A DNA stretch of 64,000 nt from Georgenia soli. GTDB taxonomy: Bacteria > Actinomycetota > Actinomycetes > Actinomycetales > Actinomycetaceae. Location of the stretch: positions 1,798,001-1,862,000 of the forward strand of contig NZ_PDJI01000004.1 in the NCBI RefSeq assembly GCF_002563695.1, in the 5' to 3' direction. Below, piece after piece: positions 16,905-25,273 of the stretch. The translations under genes were made by a program, and so were the position numbers. The stretch's first letter is position 1. Each line of letters starts with the position of its first letter. Under the pieces are notes generated by a model. That model ran no database searches, had not been told where the DNA came from, and saw only the letters and a program-made list of their open reading frames with translations.

Positions 16905-18566
16905 ATGTCGAGCGCCGACCCCACGACGCCCGTGCCGCCGGGCGGCTGCAGCCCGCTCGACGTCACCTGTGCCACCTCGACCTGGACCGCCGACGACGGC
17001 AGCTCCACCGCCCTGGACCAGCTGGCCGGGGCGGTGTCCGAGGCCCTCGACACCACGCTGTCGTCCCTGGGCAAGATGTGGGAGAACGTCGCCACGCCGG
17101 CGCTGACGGGCGACGGCGAGGGGGCCGTCACGGCCGGCTCCGTGGCCCCGGGGTCGGTCGCCGCGGTGGAGACGGTCCTCGGCTGGGTCGTGTGGATCTC
17201 CCTCGGCGTCGCCGTCATGTCCCTGCTCGCCCTCGGCGCCTGGCTCGCCCTGGCCGGGCGCCGAGGCGACGGCGGCCGGCAGCTGGGCCGGGTCGGGATC
17301 GTCCTGGGCGGGGTGCTTCTGATCTCGGGGGCGTCCGCGGTGGTGGGTGCGCTGGTGCCGCCGGAGCGGTTCGCCGGCGGGTCGGCACCGGTCGCCACGA
17401 CGCAGAACGCCCTGTGGTGGTTCACCGCGGCGATGGCCGTGCTCTCGGTGATCGTGGCCGGCGCGAAGATGGCGTGGGAGCAGCGCGCCGCCGCCGGGCG
17501 CGACCTGGTTCGGTCCCTGCTCACGCTCGTGGTCGTGGCCGGCGCCGGGCTGACCGTGATCGGGCTCGCCGTCGTCGCCGCGGACGGCTTCGCCGCCTGG
17601 CTGCTCGAGCGGGTCACCGGCGGCGAGGACTTCGGCACCCGGGTCCGCGACCTCGTGGTGCTGTCGGACTCCCTCGGCGTGCTGCTGGTGATCGTCCTCG
17701 GGCTGCTCGCCGTGGTGGTGGCGTTCGTCCAGATCATGCTGCTGGTGCTGCGCGGCGCGATGCTCGTGATCCTCGCCGGCATCTTCCCGCTCTCGGCGGC
17801 GTTCACGAACACCGCGGTCGGCCGTGCCTGGTTCTCGCGGGTGGTCGCGTGGATCGTCGCGTTCGTGCTGTACAAGCCGGCGGTGGCCATCGTCTACGCG
17901 ACCGCGTTCCAGCTCACCGACACCGGCCTCGTCACGGACGACGGCACCGGCCTCGTCCCGCTCCTCGCCGGCATCATCCTCATGGTCCTGGCACTGCTGG
18001 CGCTGCCCGCGCTGATGTCCGTGGCGGCACCGCTGGTGGGCACGGTGGCCCCGGGAGGCACGCCGGCGGCCGCCGCGCTGCCGCCGGGCACGTCCGCGGC
18101 GCTGCCCAGCGGGGCGGCGGCGGTGCACCGCGTGCGACCCGCGGCGGCGCCGCCCGCACCGGCAGGTGCCGCCGCGGGCGTGGGCCTGGTGGGGCCCCGC
18201 GGCTCGAGCGAGCTGCGCGGTCTGCGGGCCGGCGACACCACCGTCGGCCCCGGCGGGTCCGGCAACGGCCCCGGTTCCGGCCCGGGTTCCGGCGCGCCCG
18301 GCTCCGGCGGGCAGGGCTCGGGCGCGGGCGTGCCGGGGGGCGCCACCGAGGACGACCTGACCGGCCGGGGCACGGGCACCGACGCAGTCGTCGGCGCGGA
18401 CGCGGGCGCGGGCGTCGAGCCGGGCGACCTCGAGCCCGCCGGTGACACGCCGCCCGGCGAGCCGCCCGCCGACGACCAGCACCATCCCCGCAGGGGGAAC
18501 CCCGACCAGCCCCGCCCCCGCGCGGCGATCCACGAAGGAGACGGTTCACGTGCCGGCAACCGCTGA
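16905..18566 (+). CDS. VirB6/TrbL-like polytopic channel protein with N-terminal pilin-like domain
   Basis: This 553-residue protein begins with a ~85-residue soluble segment. At 97-151 it has a two-helix module matching the upstream pilin-like protein, then about six further transmembrane helices (~165-370, including LGVLLVIVLGLLAVVVAFVQ and AWIVAFVLYKPAVAIVY), and a ~170-residue Gly/Pro/Ala-rich cytoplasmic tail. The hydrophobic core resembles TrbL/VirB6 proteins that form the inner-membrane pore of T4SS. ATG 16905 directly follows the previous stop. Its end overlaps the SCO6880 gene start by 17 bp. Confidence 0.78.
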   Translation: MSSADPTTPVPPGGCSPLDVTCATSTWTADDGSSTALDQLAGAVSEALDTTLSSLGKMWENVATPALTGDGEGAVTAGSVAPGSVAAVETVLGWVVWISLGVAVMSLLALGAWLALAGRRGDGGRQLGRVGIVLGGVLLISGASAVVGALVPPERFAGGSAPVATTQNALWWFTAAMAVLSVIVAGAKMAWEQRAAAGRDLVRSLLTLVVVAGAGLTVIGLAVVAADGFAAWLLERVTGGEDFGTRVRDLVVLSDSLGVLLVIVLGLLAVVVAFVQIMLLVLRGAMLVILAGIFPLSAAFTNTAVGRAWFSRVVAWIVAFVLYKPAVAIVYATAFQLTDTGLVTDDGTGLVPLLAGIILMVLALLALPALMSVAAPLVGTVAPGGTPAAAALPPGTSAALPSGAAAVHRVRPAAAPPAPAGAAAGVGLVGPRGSSELRGLRAGDTTVGPGGSGNGPGSGPGSGAPGSGGQGSGAGVPGGATEDDLTGRGTGTDAVVGADAGAGVEPGDLEPAGDTPPGEPPADDQHHPRRGNPDQPRPRAAIHEGDGSRAGNR

Positions 18567-20055
18567 CAGCCCCCACGTGCCACGCACCTACGGCAACTGG
18601 CGCCGTCCCACCACGCCGGGCCTGATGGGCCTGGGCACCGCCGGGACCCTCATCCTCATGGCCGGGCTCGTGCTGGTGGTGCTCGTCGTCATGCTCACGG
18701 ACCTGCTCACCGGGCTCGTCTTCGCCGCCGGGCTCGCCGTCGTGCTCCTGGCGATCGGCGTGCGCGACAAGCACGGCCTCAACGCCCTCGACAAGGGCGC
18801 CGCCCGCTGGTCCTGGTGGCGCCAGCGCTCCGCCGGCGAGCACCTCTACCGCTCCGGCCCGCTGGGGCAGGTGCCGTGGGGCACGTGCCAGCTGCCCGGG
18901 CTGGCCGCGTCGTCGAAGCTCACCGAGCACTCCGACTCGTACGGGCGGCGCTTCGCCCTCATCCGCGTGCCCACCACCTCCACCTACACCCTCGTCATCG
19001 GCACCGAGCCCGACGGCGCAGCCCTGGTGGACGAGGAGCAGGTGGACTCCTGGGTCGCCGACTGGGGGCTGTGGCTGGCGAACCTGGGCGACGAGCCGGG
19101 CATCGTCGCGGCGTCGGTGACGATCGAGACAGCGCCGGACACGGGTACCCGCCTGCGCCGCGAGGTGGGCACGAACCTCGACCCCGACGCCCCCGAGTTC
19201 GCCAGGGCGCTGCTCGCCGAGACGGTGGCCGACTACCCGCACGGCTCCTCCACCGTGCGCGCGTACGTGGCCCTGACCTTCAACGCCACGCACAACGGCA
19301 GACGACGCAAGCCGGCCGAGTTCGCCCGCGAGCTGGGCGCACGCCTGCCCGGGCTCACCGGGGAGCTGCAGGCCACCGGCGCCGGCCCGGCGCACCCGGT
19401 GGACGCCCTGGAGCTGTGCGAGCTCGTGCGGGTGGCGTACGACCCGGCGGCCGCCGTCGCGATCGACGAGGCGCACGCCGAGGGGCTGACCACCAGCCTG
19501 ACCTGGTCCGACGTCGGCCCCTCCGCCGCGGAGGCCTCGTGGGACGACTACCGGCACGACTCCGGGGTGTCGGTGACCTGGGCGATGACGGGTGCTCCGC
19601 GCGGGAACGTGCAGGCCTCGATCCTCTCGCGGCTGGTGGCCCCGCACCGCGACGTCGCCCGCAAGCGCGTGACGCTGCTCTACCGGCCCATCGACGCGGC
19701 GTCCGCCGCCGCGATCGTGGAGTCGGACCTGCGCGCCGCCCAGTTCCGGCAGTCCTCCTCGGACAAGCCCACCGCCCGCGACGTGCTCGCCACGCGCGCC
19801 GCGGCCCTGACCGCGCAGGAGGAGGCCGCGGGCGCCGGGCTCGTCAACTTCGGCATGCTCGTGACGGCCACGGTCCTCGACGAGGCGCGCGAGGCCGACG
19901 CCCGTGCCGCCGTCGAGAACCTGGCCGCCACCGCCCGGCTGCGCGTGCGGCCCGCGTACGGCTCCCAGGACACGGCGTTCGCCGCCGCGCTGCCCCTCGG
20001 CCTGGTGCTGCCGCGGCACCTCGACCTGCCCTCCCAGGTCCGGAGCCGGCTGTGA
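18550..20055 (+). CDS. SCO6880-family protein (PrgI/VirB3 plus VirB4 N-domain type)
   Basis: This 501-residue protein starts at GTG 18550 behind AAGGAGA at 18533. Two close transmembrane helices (~27-70) are followed by a soluble region containing RWSWWRQRSAGEHLYRSGPLG, LTEHSDSYGRRFALIRVP and YRPIDAASAAAIVESDLRAA, the pattern of the actinobacterial SCO6880 family. Such proteins combine a VirB3-like anchor with a VirB4-like N-terminal domain and lack the ATPase part, which is encoded next. Its stop overlaps the ATPase start (GTGA). Confidence 0.87.
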   Translation: MPATADSPHVPRTYGNWRRPTTPGLMGLGTAGTLILMAGLVLVVLVVMLTDLLTGLVFAAGLAVVLLAIGVRDKHGLNALDKGAARWSWWRQRSAGEHLYRSGPLGQVPWGTCQLPGLAASSKLTEHSDSYGRRFALIRVPTTSTYTLVIGTEPDGAALVDEEQVDSWVADWGLWLANLGDEPGIVAASVTIETAPDTGTRLRREVGTNLDPDAPEFARALLAETVADYPHGSSTVRAYVALTFNATHNGRRRKPAEFARELGARLPGLTGELQATGAGPAHPVDALELCELVRVAYDPAAAVAIDEAHAEGLTTSLTWSDVGPSAAEASWDDYRHDSGVSVTWAMTGAPRGNVQASILSRLVAPHRDVARKRVTLLYRPIDAASAAAIVESDLRAAQFRQSSSDKPTARDVLATRAAALTAQEEAAGAGLVNFGMLVTATVLDEAREADARAAVENLAATARLRVRPAYGSQDTAFAAALPLGLVLPRHLDLPSQVRSRL

Positions 20056-21572
20056 GCCGGAAGAAGCAGGAGGGGACGACGGCGGCCCCCGCCCGCCCGG
20101 GGCCGCGCGGCTGGCCGGGGCGCGGGCGTGGCCGGGCCGGCTCCATCCAGCCGGTGCCGGAGTGGCGCGGCTCGACCCGGCAGGTGTGCGGGCTCTGGCC
20201 CTTCGCCGTCGGCTCGGGGACCCCGATGGTCGGGGTCCCGCTGGGGCGCAACATGGTCACCGGCGCCACGGTGTGCTGCGACCCGGTGTCGTGGTTCCAG
20301 CGGGCGAACCTCATCTCCAACCCGTCGGCGTTCGTGCTGGGCCTGCCGGGCCTGGGCAAGTCCACGCTCGTGCGACGCATGGCGGCCGGCCTCGCCGGGT
20401 ACGGCGTCATGCCGCTCGTGCTCGGCGACCTCAAGCCCGACTACGTCGACCTCATCGAGGCGCTCGGCGGGCAGGTGATCGCCCTGGGCGGGGACCGCGG
20501 GCACATCAACGTCCTCGACCCCGGGGAGGCGACGTCGGCGGCCGAGCGCCTCACCGGCAGCGCCCGCGCGATGGTGCTCACCGACGCGCACGAGCGGCGG
20601 CTGACGATGGTGTCCTCGCTGCTGACGATCCTGCGCGCCCAGCCCCCGACCGACCGGGAGGAGACGATCCTCGACCGGGCCTTGCGGGTGCTCGACGAGC
20701 GCCACGACGGCGTGCCGGTACTTCCCGACCTGCTCGAGGTCATCCGCTCCGCGCCCGAGGACGTGCGGCAGGTGGCGCTCGACCGCGGCTCGCTGGAGCG
20801 CTACCAGGAGGTGACGGAGAACCTCGAGGCCTCGCTGATCGGCCTGGTCGACGGCGGTCGGCTCGGCCGCACGTTCTCCCGCCCCACCACGAACCCGATG
20901 CGCCGGGACCGGCCGGTGGTCTACGACGTCAGCCACATCGACGACGCCCAGACCGACCTGCAGGCCGCGGTCATGCTGGCGTGCTGGTCGGCCGGGTTCG
21001 GCACGGTCAACGTGGCCAACGCCCTCGCCGACGCCGGCGTGGAGCCGCGCCGCCACTACTTCGTGGTCCTCGACGAGCTGTGGCGGGTCCTGCGCGCCGG
21101 CCGCGGCATCGTCGACCGGGTCGACGCCCTCACGCGGCTCAACCGCACCCGCGGCGTGGGCACGGTGATGGTCTCCCACACGATGTCCGACCTGCTGGCC
21201 CTGCCCGCCGAGGAGGACCGCATGAAGGCGCGCGGGTTCGTCGAGCGCTCCGGGATGGTGGTGGCGGGCGGGCTCCCCGGCGCGGAGATGCCGATGCTCA
21301 CCCAGGCGGTGCCGCTCTCCCGCGCCGAGCAGGAGCTGCTCATCGGCTGGCAGGACCCGCCCGCCTGGGACCCGGTGCACCACCGGGAGACCGAGCCGCC
21401 CGGGCGCGGGAAGTTCCTCGTCAAGGTCGGCGGCCGGCCCGGCATCCCCGTGCAGGTGCAGCTGACCGCCGTCGAGCTCGGCATCCACGACACCAACAAG
21501 CGGTGGCGCGAGCTCTCCCGCGTGGGCCGGGTGGAGCGCCCTGCGGAGCAGGTGGGACCACCCGGAGGGTGA
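20052..21572 (+). CDS. VirB4/TraC-like conjugation ATPase
   Basis: This 506-residue RecA/HerA-fold ATPase has a Gly/Arg-rich N-terminus, WFQRANLISNPSAFVLGLPG leading into Walker A (GLPGLGKST, 97-105), LVLGDLKPDYVDLI, Walker B HYFVVLDELW with Asp341-Glu342, and a conserved TRGVGTVMVSHTMSDL motif. It would energise substrate or pilin handling by the secretion channel. With the SCO6880 protein it equals one full VirB4 split over two genes. No separate VirD4/TraG coupling ATPase is nearby. It is the last core gene, and an 83-bp gap precedes the phosphodiesterase. Confidence 0.88.
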   Translation: MSRKKQEGTTAAPARPGPRGWPGRGRGRAGSIQPVPEWRGSTRQVCGLWPFAVGSGTPMVGVPLGRNMVTGATVCCDPVSWFQRANLISNPSAFVLGLPGLGKSTLVRRMAAGLAGYGVMPLVLGDLKPDYVDLIEALGGQVIALGGDRGHINVLDPGEATSAAERLTGSARAMVLTDAHERRLTMVSSLLTILRAQPPTDREETILDRALRVLDERHDGVPVLPDLLEVIRSAPEDVRQVALDRGSLERYQEVTENLEASLIGLVDGGRLGRTFSRPTTNPMRRDRPVVYDVSHIDDAQTDLQAAVMLACWSAGFGTVNVANALADAGVEPRRHYFVVLDELWRVLRAGRGIVDRVDALTRLNRTRGVGTVMVSHTMSDLLALPAEEDRMKARGFVERSGMVVAGGLPGAEMPMLTQAVPLSRAEQELLIGWQDPPAWDPVHHRETEPPGRGKFLVKVGGRPGIPVQVQLTAVELGIHDTNKRWRELSRVGRVERPAEQVGPPGG

Positions 21573-21642
21573 CGGGCGGCAAGAAGGCGCCATGGCCGCT
21601 TTTTCGGGCGTCCTACGCATTCCCGGACGGAAGCCGCGCCCC

Positions 21643-21655
21643 TAGCCTCAGGGCC
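21643..21655 (+). promoter_or_regulatory. -10 box, leaderless start of the phosphodiesterase gene
   Basis: TAGCCT at 21643-21648 precedes the ATG at 21656 by 7 nt, the same geometry as at 12175, 23445 and 31297. Confidence 0.58.
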
Positions 21656-22816
21656 ATGCGTACAGTGATCGCAAGCGCCGCAACGGCCGCGGCCCTCGTC
21701 CTGACCATGTCCACCGCCGCCCTCGCGGGCGGCTCCGTCGCGGACAGCCCCGACCGCCGCGACCGCGGCGGGCCGACCCACACCCGCCCCGTCGACGACG
21801 TCGTCGTCATCGGCCACCGCGGGGCGTCCGGCTACCGCCCCGAGCACACCCTCGCGTCGTACGAGCTCGCCATCGAGCAGTGCGTCGACTTCATCGAGCC
21901 CGACCTCGTCTCCACCAAGGACGGCGTGCTCGTCGCCCGCCACGAGAACGAGATCGGCGGCACGACCGACGTCGAGAACCATCCCGAGTTCGCCGACCGG
22001 AGGACGACGAAGGCGATCGACGGCCGCCAGGTGGAGGGCTGGTTCACCGAGGACTTCACCCTCGCCGAGCTGCGCACGCTGCGCGCCGAGGAGCGCATCC
22101 CGAACCTCCGGCCGGAGAACACCGCCTACAACGGGCTCTACCAGATCCCCACCTTCGAGGAGGTCGTCGAGCTCGCCACGCAGTCGAAGACGTGCGACGG
22201 CAGGCCGATGGGGATCGCCCCCGAGATCAAGCACCCGAGCTACTTCGACTCCATCGGGCTGTCGATGGAGGAGGGTGTCGTCGCGATCCTCGAGGAGTAC
22301 GGCTACGCGGGCCGGCGGGCCCCGGTGGTCATCCAGAGCTTCGAGACCTCCAACCTGCGCGAGCTCGACCGCATGATCAAGGTCGACCTCGCGCAGCTGG
22401 TCGACTGCTCCGGCGCGCCCTACGACCTCGTCGCCGCGGGTGACCCGCGCACCTACGCCGACCTCGTCACGCCGGCGGGCCTGAAGGAGATCTCCCGGTA
22501 CGCCGACATCCTGGGCGCCTGCAAGGACCGCATGATCCCGCGGAACGCCGACGGCTCGCTCGCGGCGCCGACGACGCTGGTCGACGACGCCCACAAGGCC
22601 GGCCTCGAGGTCCACGGCTGGACCTTCCGGGCGGAGAACCAGTTCCTGCCGCTGGACTTCCGCTCGAGCGCCGACCCTGCCGCGCACGGCGACCTTGCCG
22701 GCGAGATCGAGCGCTTCCTCGAGCTGGGCATGGACGGGCTGTTCTCCGACCACCCGGACATCGCGGTCGCCGCCGCGTCGGCGTTCGAGCAGGAGCAGCA
22801 CCCCGGCCGTCGCTGA
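21656..22816 (+). CDS. glpQ: Secreted glycerophosphodiester phosphodiesterase (GlpQ type)
   Basis: This 386-residue protein has a Sec signal peptide (~1-25, ending AALAGG). The GDPD TIM barrel shows VVIGHRGASGYRPEHTLASY with catalytic His and Arg, DFIEPDLVSTKDGVLVARHE with metal-binding Glu/Asp and the second His, APEIKHP, and MDGLFSDHPDIA at the end. It hydrolyses glycerophosphodiesters outside the membrane to glycerol-3-phosphate and an alcohol, serving phosphate or carbon scavenging. Length matches the periplasmic class (about 330-390). A strong terminator follows. Confidence 0.93.
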   Translation: MRTVIASAATAAALVLTMSTAALAGGSVADSPDRRDRGGPTHTRPVDDVVVIGHRGASGYRPEHTLASYELAIEQCVDFIEPDLVSTKDGVLVARHENEIGGTTDVENHPEFADRRTTKAIDGRQVEGWFTEDFTLAELRTLRAEERIPNLRPENTAYNGLYQIPTFEEVVELATQSKTCDGRPMGIAPEIKHPSYFDSIGLSMEEGVVAILEEYGYAGRRAPVVIQSFETSNLRELDRMIKVDLAQLVDCSGAPYDLVAAGDPRTYADLVTPAGLKEISRYADILGACKDRMIPRNADGSLAAPTTLVDDAHKAGLEVHGWTFRAENQFLPLDFRSSADPAAHGDLAGEIERFLELGMDGLFSDHPDIAVAAASAFEQEQHPGRR

Positions 22817-22858
22817 CCCGCGCCCCTGACCGGGCACAGTCGGCCCACGGCCTGCCGT

Positions 22859-22894
22859 CCCGCCGGTCGACGCCTCCTGGCGCCGACCGGCGGG
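22859..22894 (+). terminator. Hairpin terminator after glpQ
   Basis: CCCGCCGGTCG (22859-22869) pairs perfectly with 22884-22894 around a 14-nt loop. Confidence 0.72.
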
Positions 22895-22926
22895 TCCGTG
22901 TCCGAGTCTCGTGGTGAGGTACTCCC

Positions 22927-23382
22927 ATGACGCCTACCTCACGGACGGTCCCCGACGACGTCGCCGCCTACCTCGACGCCGCCCCGGAGCCGTGGGCCGA
23001 GCTGCTCCGGGACGTCCTCGGCACCCTCGCCGCGGCGATGCCGGACGGCTACGAGCTCGGCATGCACTGGGGCATGCCCACCTGGGTGGTCCCGCTCGCC
23101 CGGTTCCCACGGACCTACAACGGCAAGCCGCTGGCGTACGTCAGCGTCGGGGCGCAGAAGAACCACGTCTCCGTGTACCTGATGGGCGTGTACTCGGTGC
23201 CCGAGGAGGTCGAGGCGTTCCGGGAGGCGTGGCGGGCCGGCACCGGCCGGGTCGACATGGGGAAGTCGTGCCTCCGGCTCAGGAAGCCCGCCGACGTCGA
23301 CCACGAGCTCCTCGCACGCACGGTCGCCGGCATGTCCGTCGAACGGTTCCTGGAGACCTACGAGCGCGTCCAGGCGCGGTAG
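22927..23382 (+). CDS. DUF1801-family protein
   Basis: This 151-residue cytoplasmic protein shows the DUF1801 (YdhG-like) pattern: DDVAAYLDAAPEPWAELLRD, ELGMHWGMPTWVVPLARF, PLAYVSVGAQKNHVSVYLMG, and MGKSCLRLRKPADVD, the lysine-rich end where the family binds an unknown ligand. Family length is about 115-150. The function is unknown. It is a single gene between two terminator-like elements. Confidence 0.83.
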   Translation: MTPTSRTVPDDVAAYLDAAPEPWAELLRDVLGTLAAAMPDGYELGMHWGMPTWVVPLARFPRTYNGKPLAYVSVGAQKNHVSVYLMGVYSVPEEVEAFREAWRAGTGRVDMGKSCLRLRKPADVDHELLARTVAGMSVERFLETYERVQAR

Positions 23383-23421
23383 GGGACGCCGATCCGCGTG
23401 GGAAGGCCTGCCTTTCCTTCG

Positions 23422-23450
23422 TTGTGGACCGGACCGCCCCGCCCTACATT
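23422..23450 (+). promoter_or_regulatory. Sigma-70-type promoter of the VIT1-family gene, leaderless
   Basis: TTGTGG (23422-23427), a 17-nt spacer and TACATT (23445-23450) lie 7 nt before ATG 23458, with no ribosome site. A near-palindrome GGAAGGCctGCCTTTCC just upstream (23401-23416) may be a regulator site or the end of the previous unit. Confidence 0.68.
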
Positions 23451-23457
23451 GACGATC

Positions 23458-24264
23458 ATGAATGAGTTGCACGCGCTTCAGGACCAGACGTCCGGTGCCG
23501 CGACCCCGGACGCCGTTCCGGCCGGGTCGGTCGTTGGCGTGGAGGGCGACCGGCCCGCGCGACGCGAAGAGGAACGTCGACGGGGCGGTCTCGAGCAACG
23601 GCTCAACGCCCTGCGCGCCGGGGTGCTCGGGGCCAACGACGGGATCGTCTCCACGGCGGCCGTCGTGGTCGGCGTCGCGGGTGCCACCACGTCCACGGGA
23701 GCGATCGCCACGGCCGGTGTCGCGGCGGCCATCGGCGGCGCGGTGTCCATGGCGCTCGGCGAGTACGTCTCGGTCAGCAGCCAGCGGGACAGCGAGAAGA
23801 ACATCATCGAGGAGGAGCGACGGGCCCTGGAGGCGGACCCGGCCGTGGGCCTGGAGTCGCTCGCGCGGCTGTACGAGGAACGCGGCCTGTCGCCGGAGAC
23901 GTCGCGCACGGTGGCGCAGGAACTCTCGGCGCGCGACGCCCTCGACGCCCACCTACGGGCGCGGCACAACATCGACGCCACCGACGTCGCCAGCCCGTGG
24001 CACGCGGCGCTGGCCTCGTTCCTCGCCTTCGCCGGCGGCGCGCTCCTCCCGCTCCTGGCGATCCTGCTGCCCCCGCCGGAGCTGCGGGTACCGGTCACGT
24101 TCGTGGGCACGCTGGTCGGCCTCGCCCTCACCGGCGCGGTGGCGGCGGGCATCGGCGGCGGGTCACGGTCGCGTGCCGCGACGCGGGTGGTCGTCGGCGG
24201 CGGGCTGGCCCTCGCGGCGACCTACCTCATCGGGTTCCTGCTCGGCACGACCGGCATCGTCTGA
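23458..24264 (+). CDS. VIT1/CCC1-family Fe2+/Mn2+ transporter
   Basis: This 268-residue membrane protein exports or stores divalent iron/manganese. The core shows LRAGVLGANDGIVSTAAVVVGVAGA in helix 1, AVSMALGEYVSVSSQRDSEK in helix 2, an amphipathic metal-binding cytoplasmic stretch rich in Glu (IIEEERRALEADP), and three C-terminal helices. Its ~45-residue charged N-terminus is variable in the family. ATG 23458 is set by the promoter geometry. It ends 6 bp from the convergent VOC gene. Confidence 0.9.
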   Translation: MNELHALQDQTSGAATPDAVPAGSVVGVEGDRPARREEERRRGGLEQRLNALRAGVLGANDGIVSTAAVVVGVAGATTSTGAIATAGVAAAIGGAVSMALGEYVSVSSQRDSEKNIIEEERRALEADPAVGLESLARLYEERGLSPETSRTVAQELSARDALDAHLRARHNIDATDVASPWHAALASFLAFAGGALLPLLAILLPPPELRVPVTFVGTLVGLALTGAVAAGIGGGSRSRAATRVVVGGGLALAATYLIGFLLGTTGIV

Positions 24265-24270
24265 CCCAGG

Positions 24271-25101
24271 TCAGGCGACCCCGTAGCGGCTGACGCTGAA
24301 CTGGAAGCCCTGCGGGTCGGCGAGCTCGGCGACGCGTGAGCCCTCCGCGTCGAACGGCTCCGTCGTCACCGACCCACCGAGCTCGAAGGCCCGGGCGGCG
24401 ACGCCGTCCGGGTCGTCGACGGCGAACGTGACGGTCCAGCGGGGCGTCCCCTCGAACTCCTCGACCATCCATCCCACCGCGTCGGTGAACCCGGGCGGGG
24501 CACCGGCCTCCTCGTGGCGGGCCCGGGTCCCGGGATCCCGCTGCTCGAGGTGGTCCCCGTAGCCCGGGCGCCTCACCATCCACGTGCCGGGGACGAACTC
24601 GGTGGTCTCCCAGCCGAACACCGCGTTGTAGAACTCGGCCGCGGCGGCGATGTCTGGTGTGTGCAGCTCGTTGAAGTTCCAGGAGTTGGCCACGTTGACC
24701 ACCTCGGCGCCCTCGTGCTCGCCGCCGGTCCACGCGCCGAAGACCGCGCCGGCCGGGTCCTCGAACCGGCTGCGGCGCCCGCCGCCGAACACCTCGTGCG
24801 CGGGCTCGCGCACCTGCCCGCCGGCGGCGAGCACCCGCCGCTCGATCTCCTCCAGGTCCGGCACGCGGACGTACATGGTCCAGCCGGGGTTGCCGATGTC
24901 GAGGGCGCCGACGCCCGCCACGTCCGCACCGGCGAGGCTTGCCACCCGGTACGGCCGGGGCGTCTCGTCGACGTCGCGGATCTGCCAGCCGAAAAGGTCT
25001 GCGTAGAACTCGCTCGCGGGCCCGGGGTCGGGGGTGAGCAGATCGATCCAGGCGGGTACGCCGTCGGGATAACGCGGGACGTCCGAAGAGGCGGAGGCCA
25101 T
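24271..25101 (-). CDS. VOC-superfamily protein with two glyoxalase-like domains
   Basis: This 276-residue protein has two tandem betaalphabetabetabeta modules (residues ~10-130 and ~140-275). Motifs are VPAWIDLLTPDPGPASEFYA, FEDPAGAVFGAW, WNFNELHTPDIAAAAEFYN and LADPQGFQFSVSRY. Similar proteins are annotated as glyoxalase/bleomycin-resistance-like or, in Streptomyces, as CFP-30B-like. Some possible metal ligands are present (His in NELHT, Glu residues) but the reaction cannot be named. Confidence 0.85.
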   Translation of the reverse strand: MASASSDVPRYPDGVPAWIDLLTPDPGPASEFYADLFGWQIRDVDETPRPYRVASLAGADVAGVGALDIGNPGWTMYVRVPDLEEIERRVLAAGGQVREPAHEVFGGGRRSRFEDPAGAVFGAWTGGEHEGAEVVNVANSWNFNELHTPDIAAAAEFYNAVFGWETTEFVPGTWMVRRPGYGDHLEQRDPGTRARHEEAGAPPGFTDAVGWMVEEFEGTPRWTVTFAVDDPDGVAARAFELGGSVTTEPFDAEGSRVAELADPQGFQFSVSRYGVA

Positions 25102-25273
25102 GCCCCCACGGTAGGTCCGGGCGTGGTCAGCGCGCTATGTATCCGCCGATCACGCGCCGTCCTCACCGGCCGCCCTCACCCCCGTCAGGTGCCGATCACT
25201 CGCCACCACCCTTGCCGGGGGCGCCGTGCACCGGCACGCTGGGCCTCACCGTGCCTGGGGGGCGGAGGCTGCG

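Noticed and set aside
13474..21572. A complete integrative conjugative element
   Set aside because: No integrase, relaxase, VirD4-type coupling protein, replication gene or flanking direct repeats were seen; flanks are ordinary chromosomal genes.
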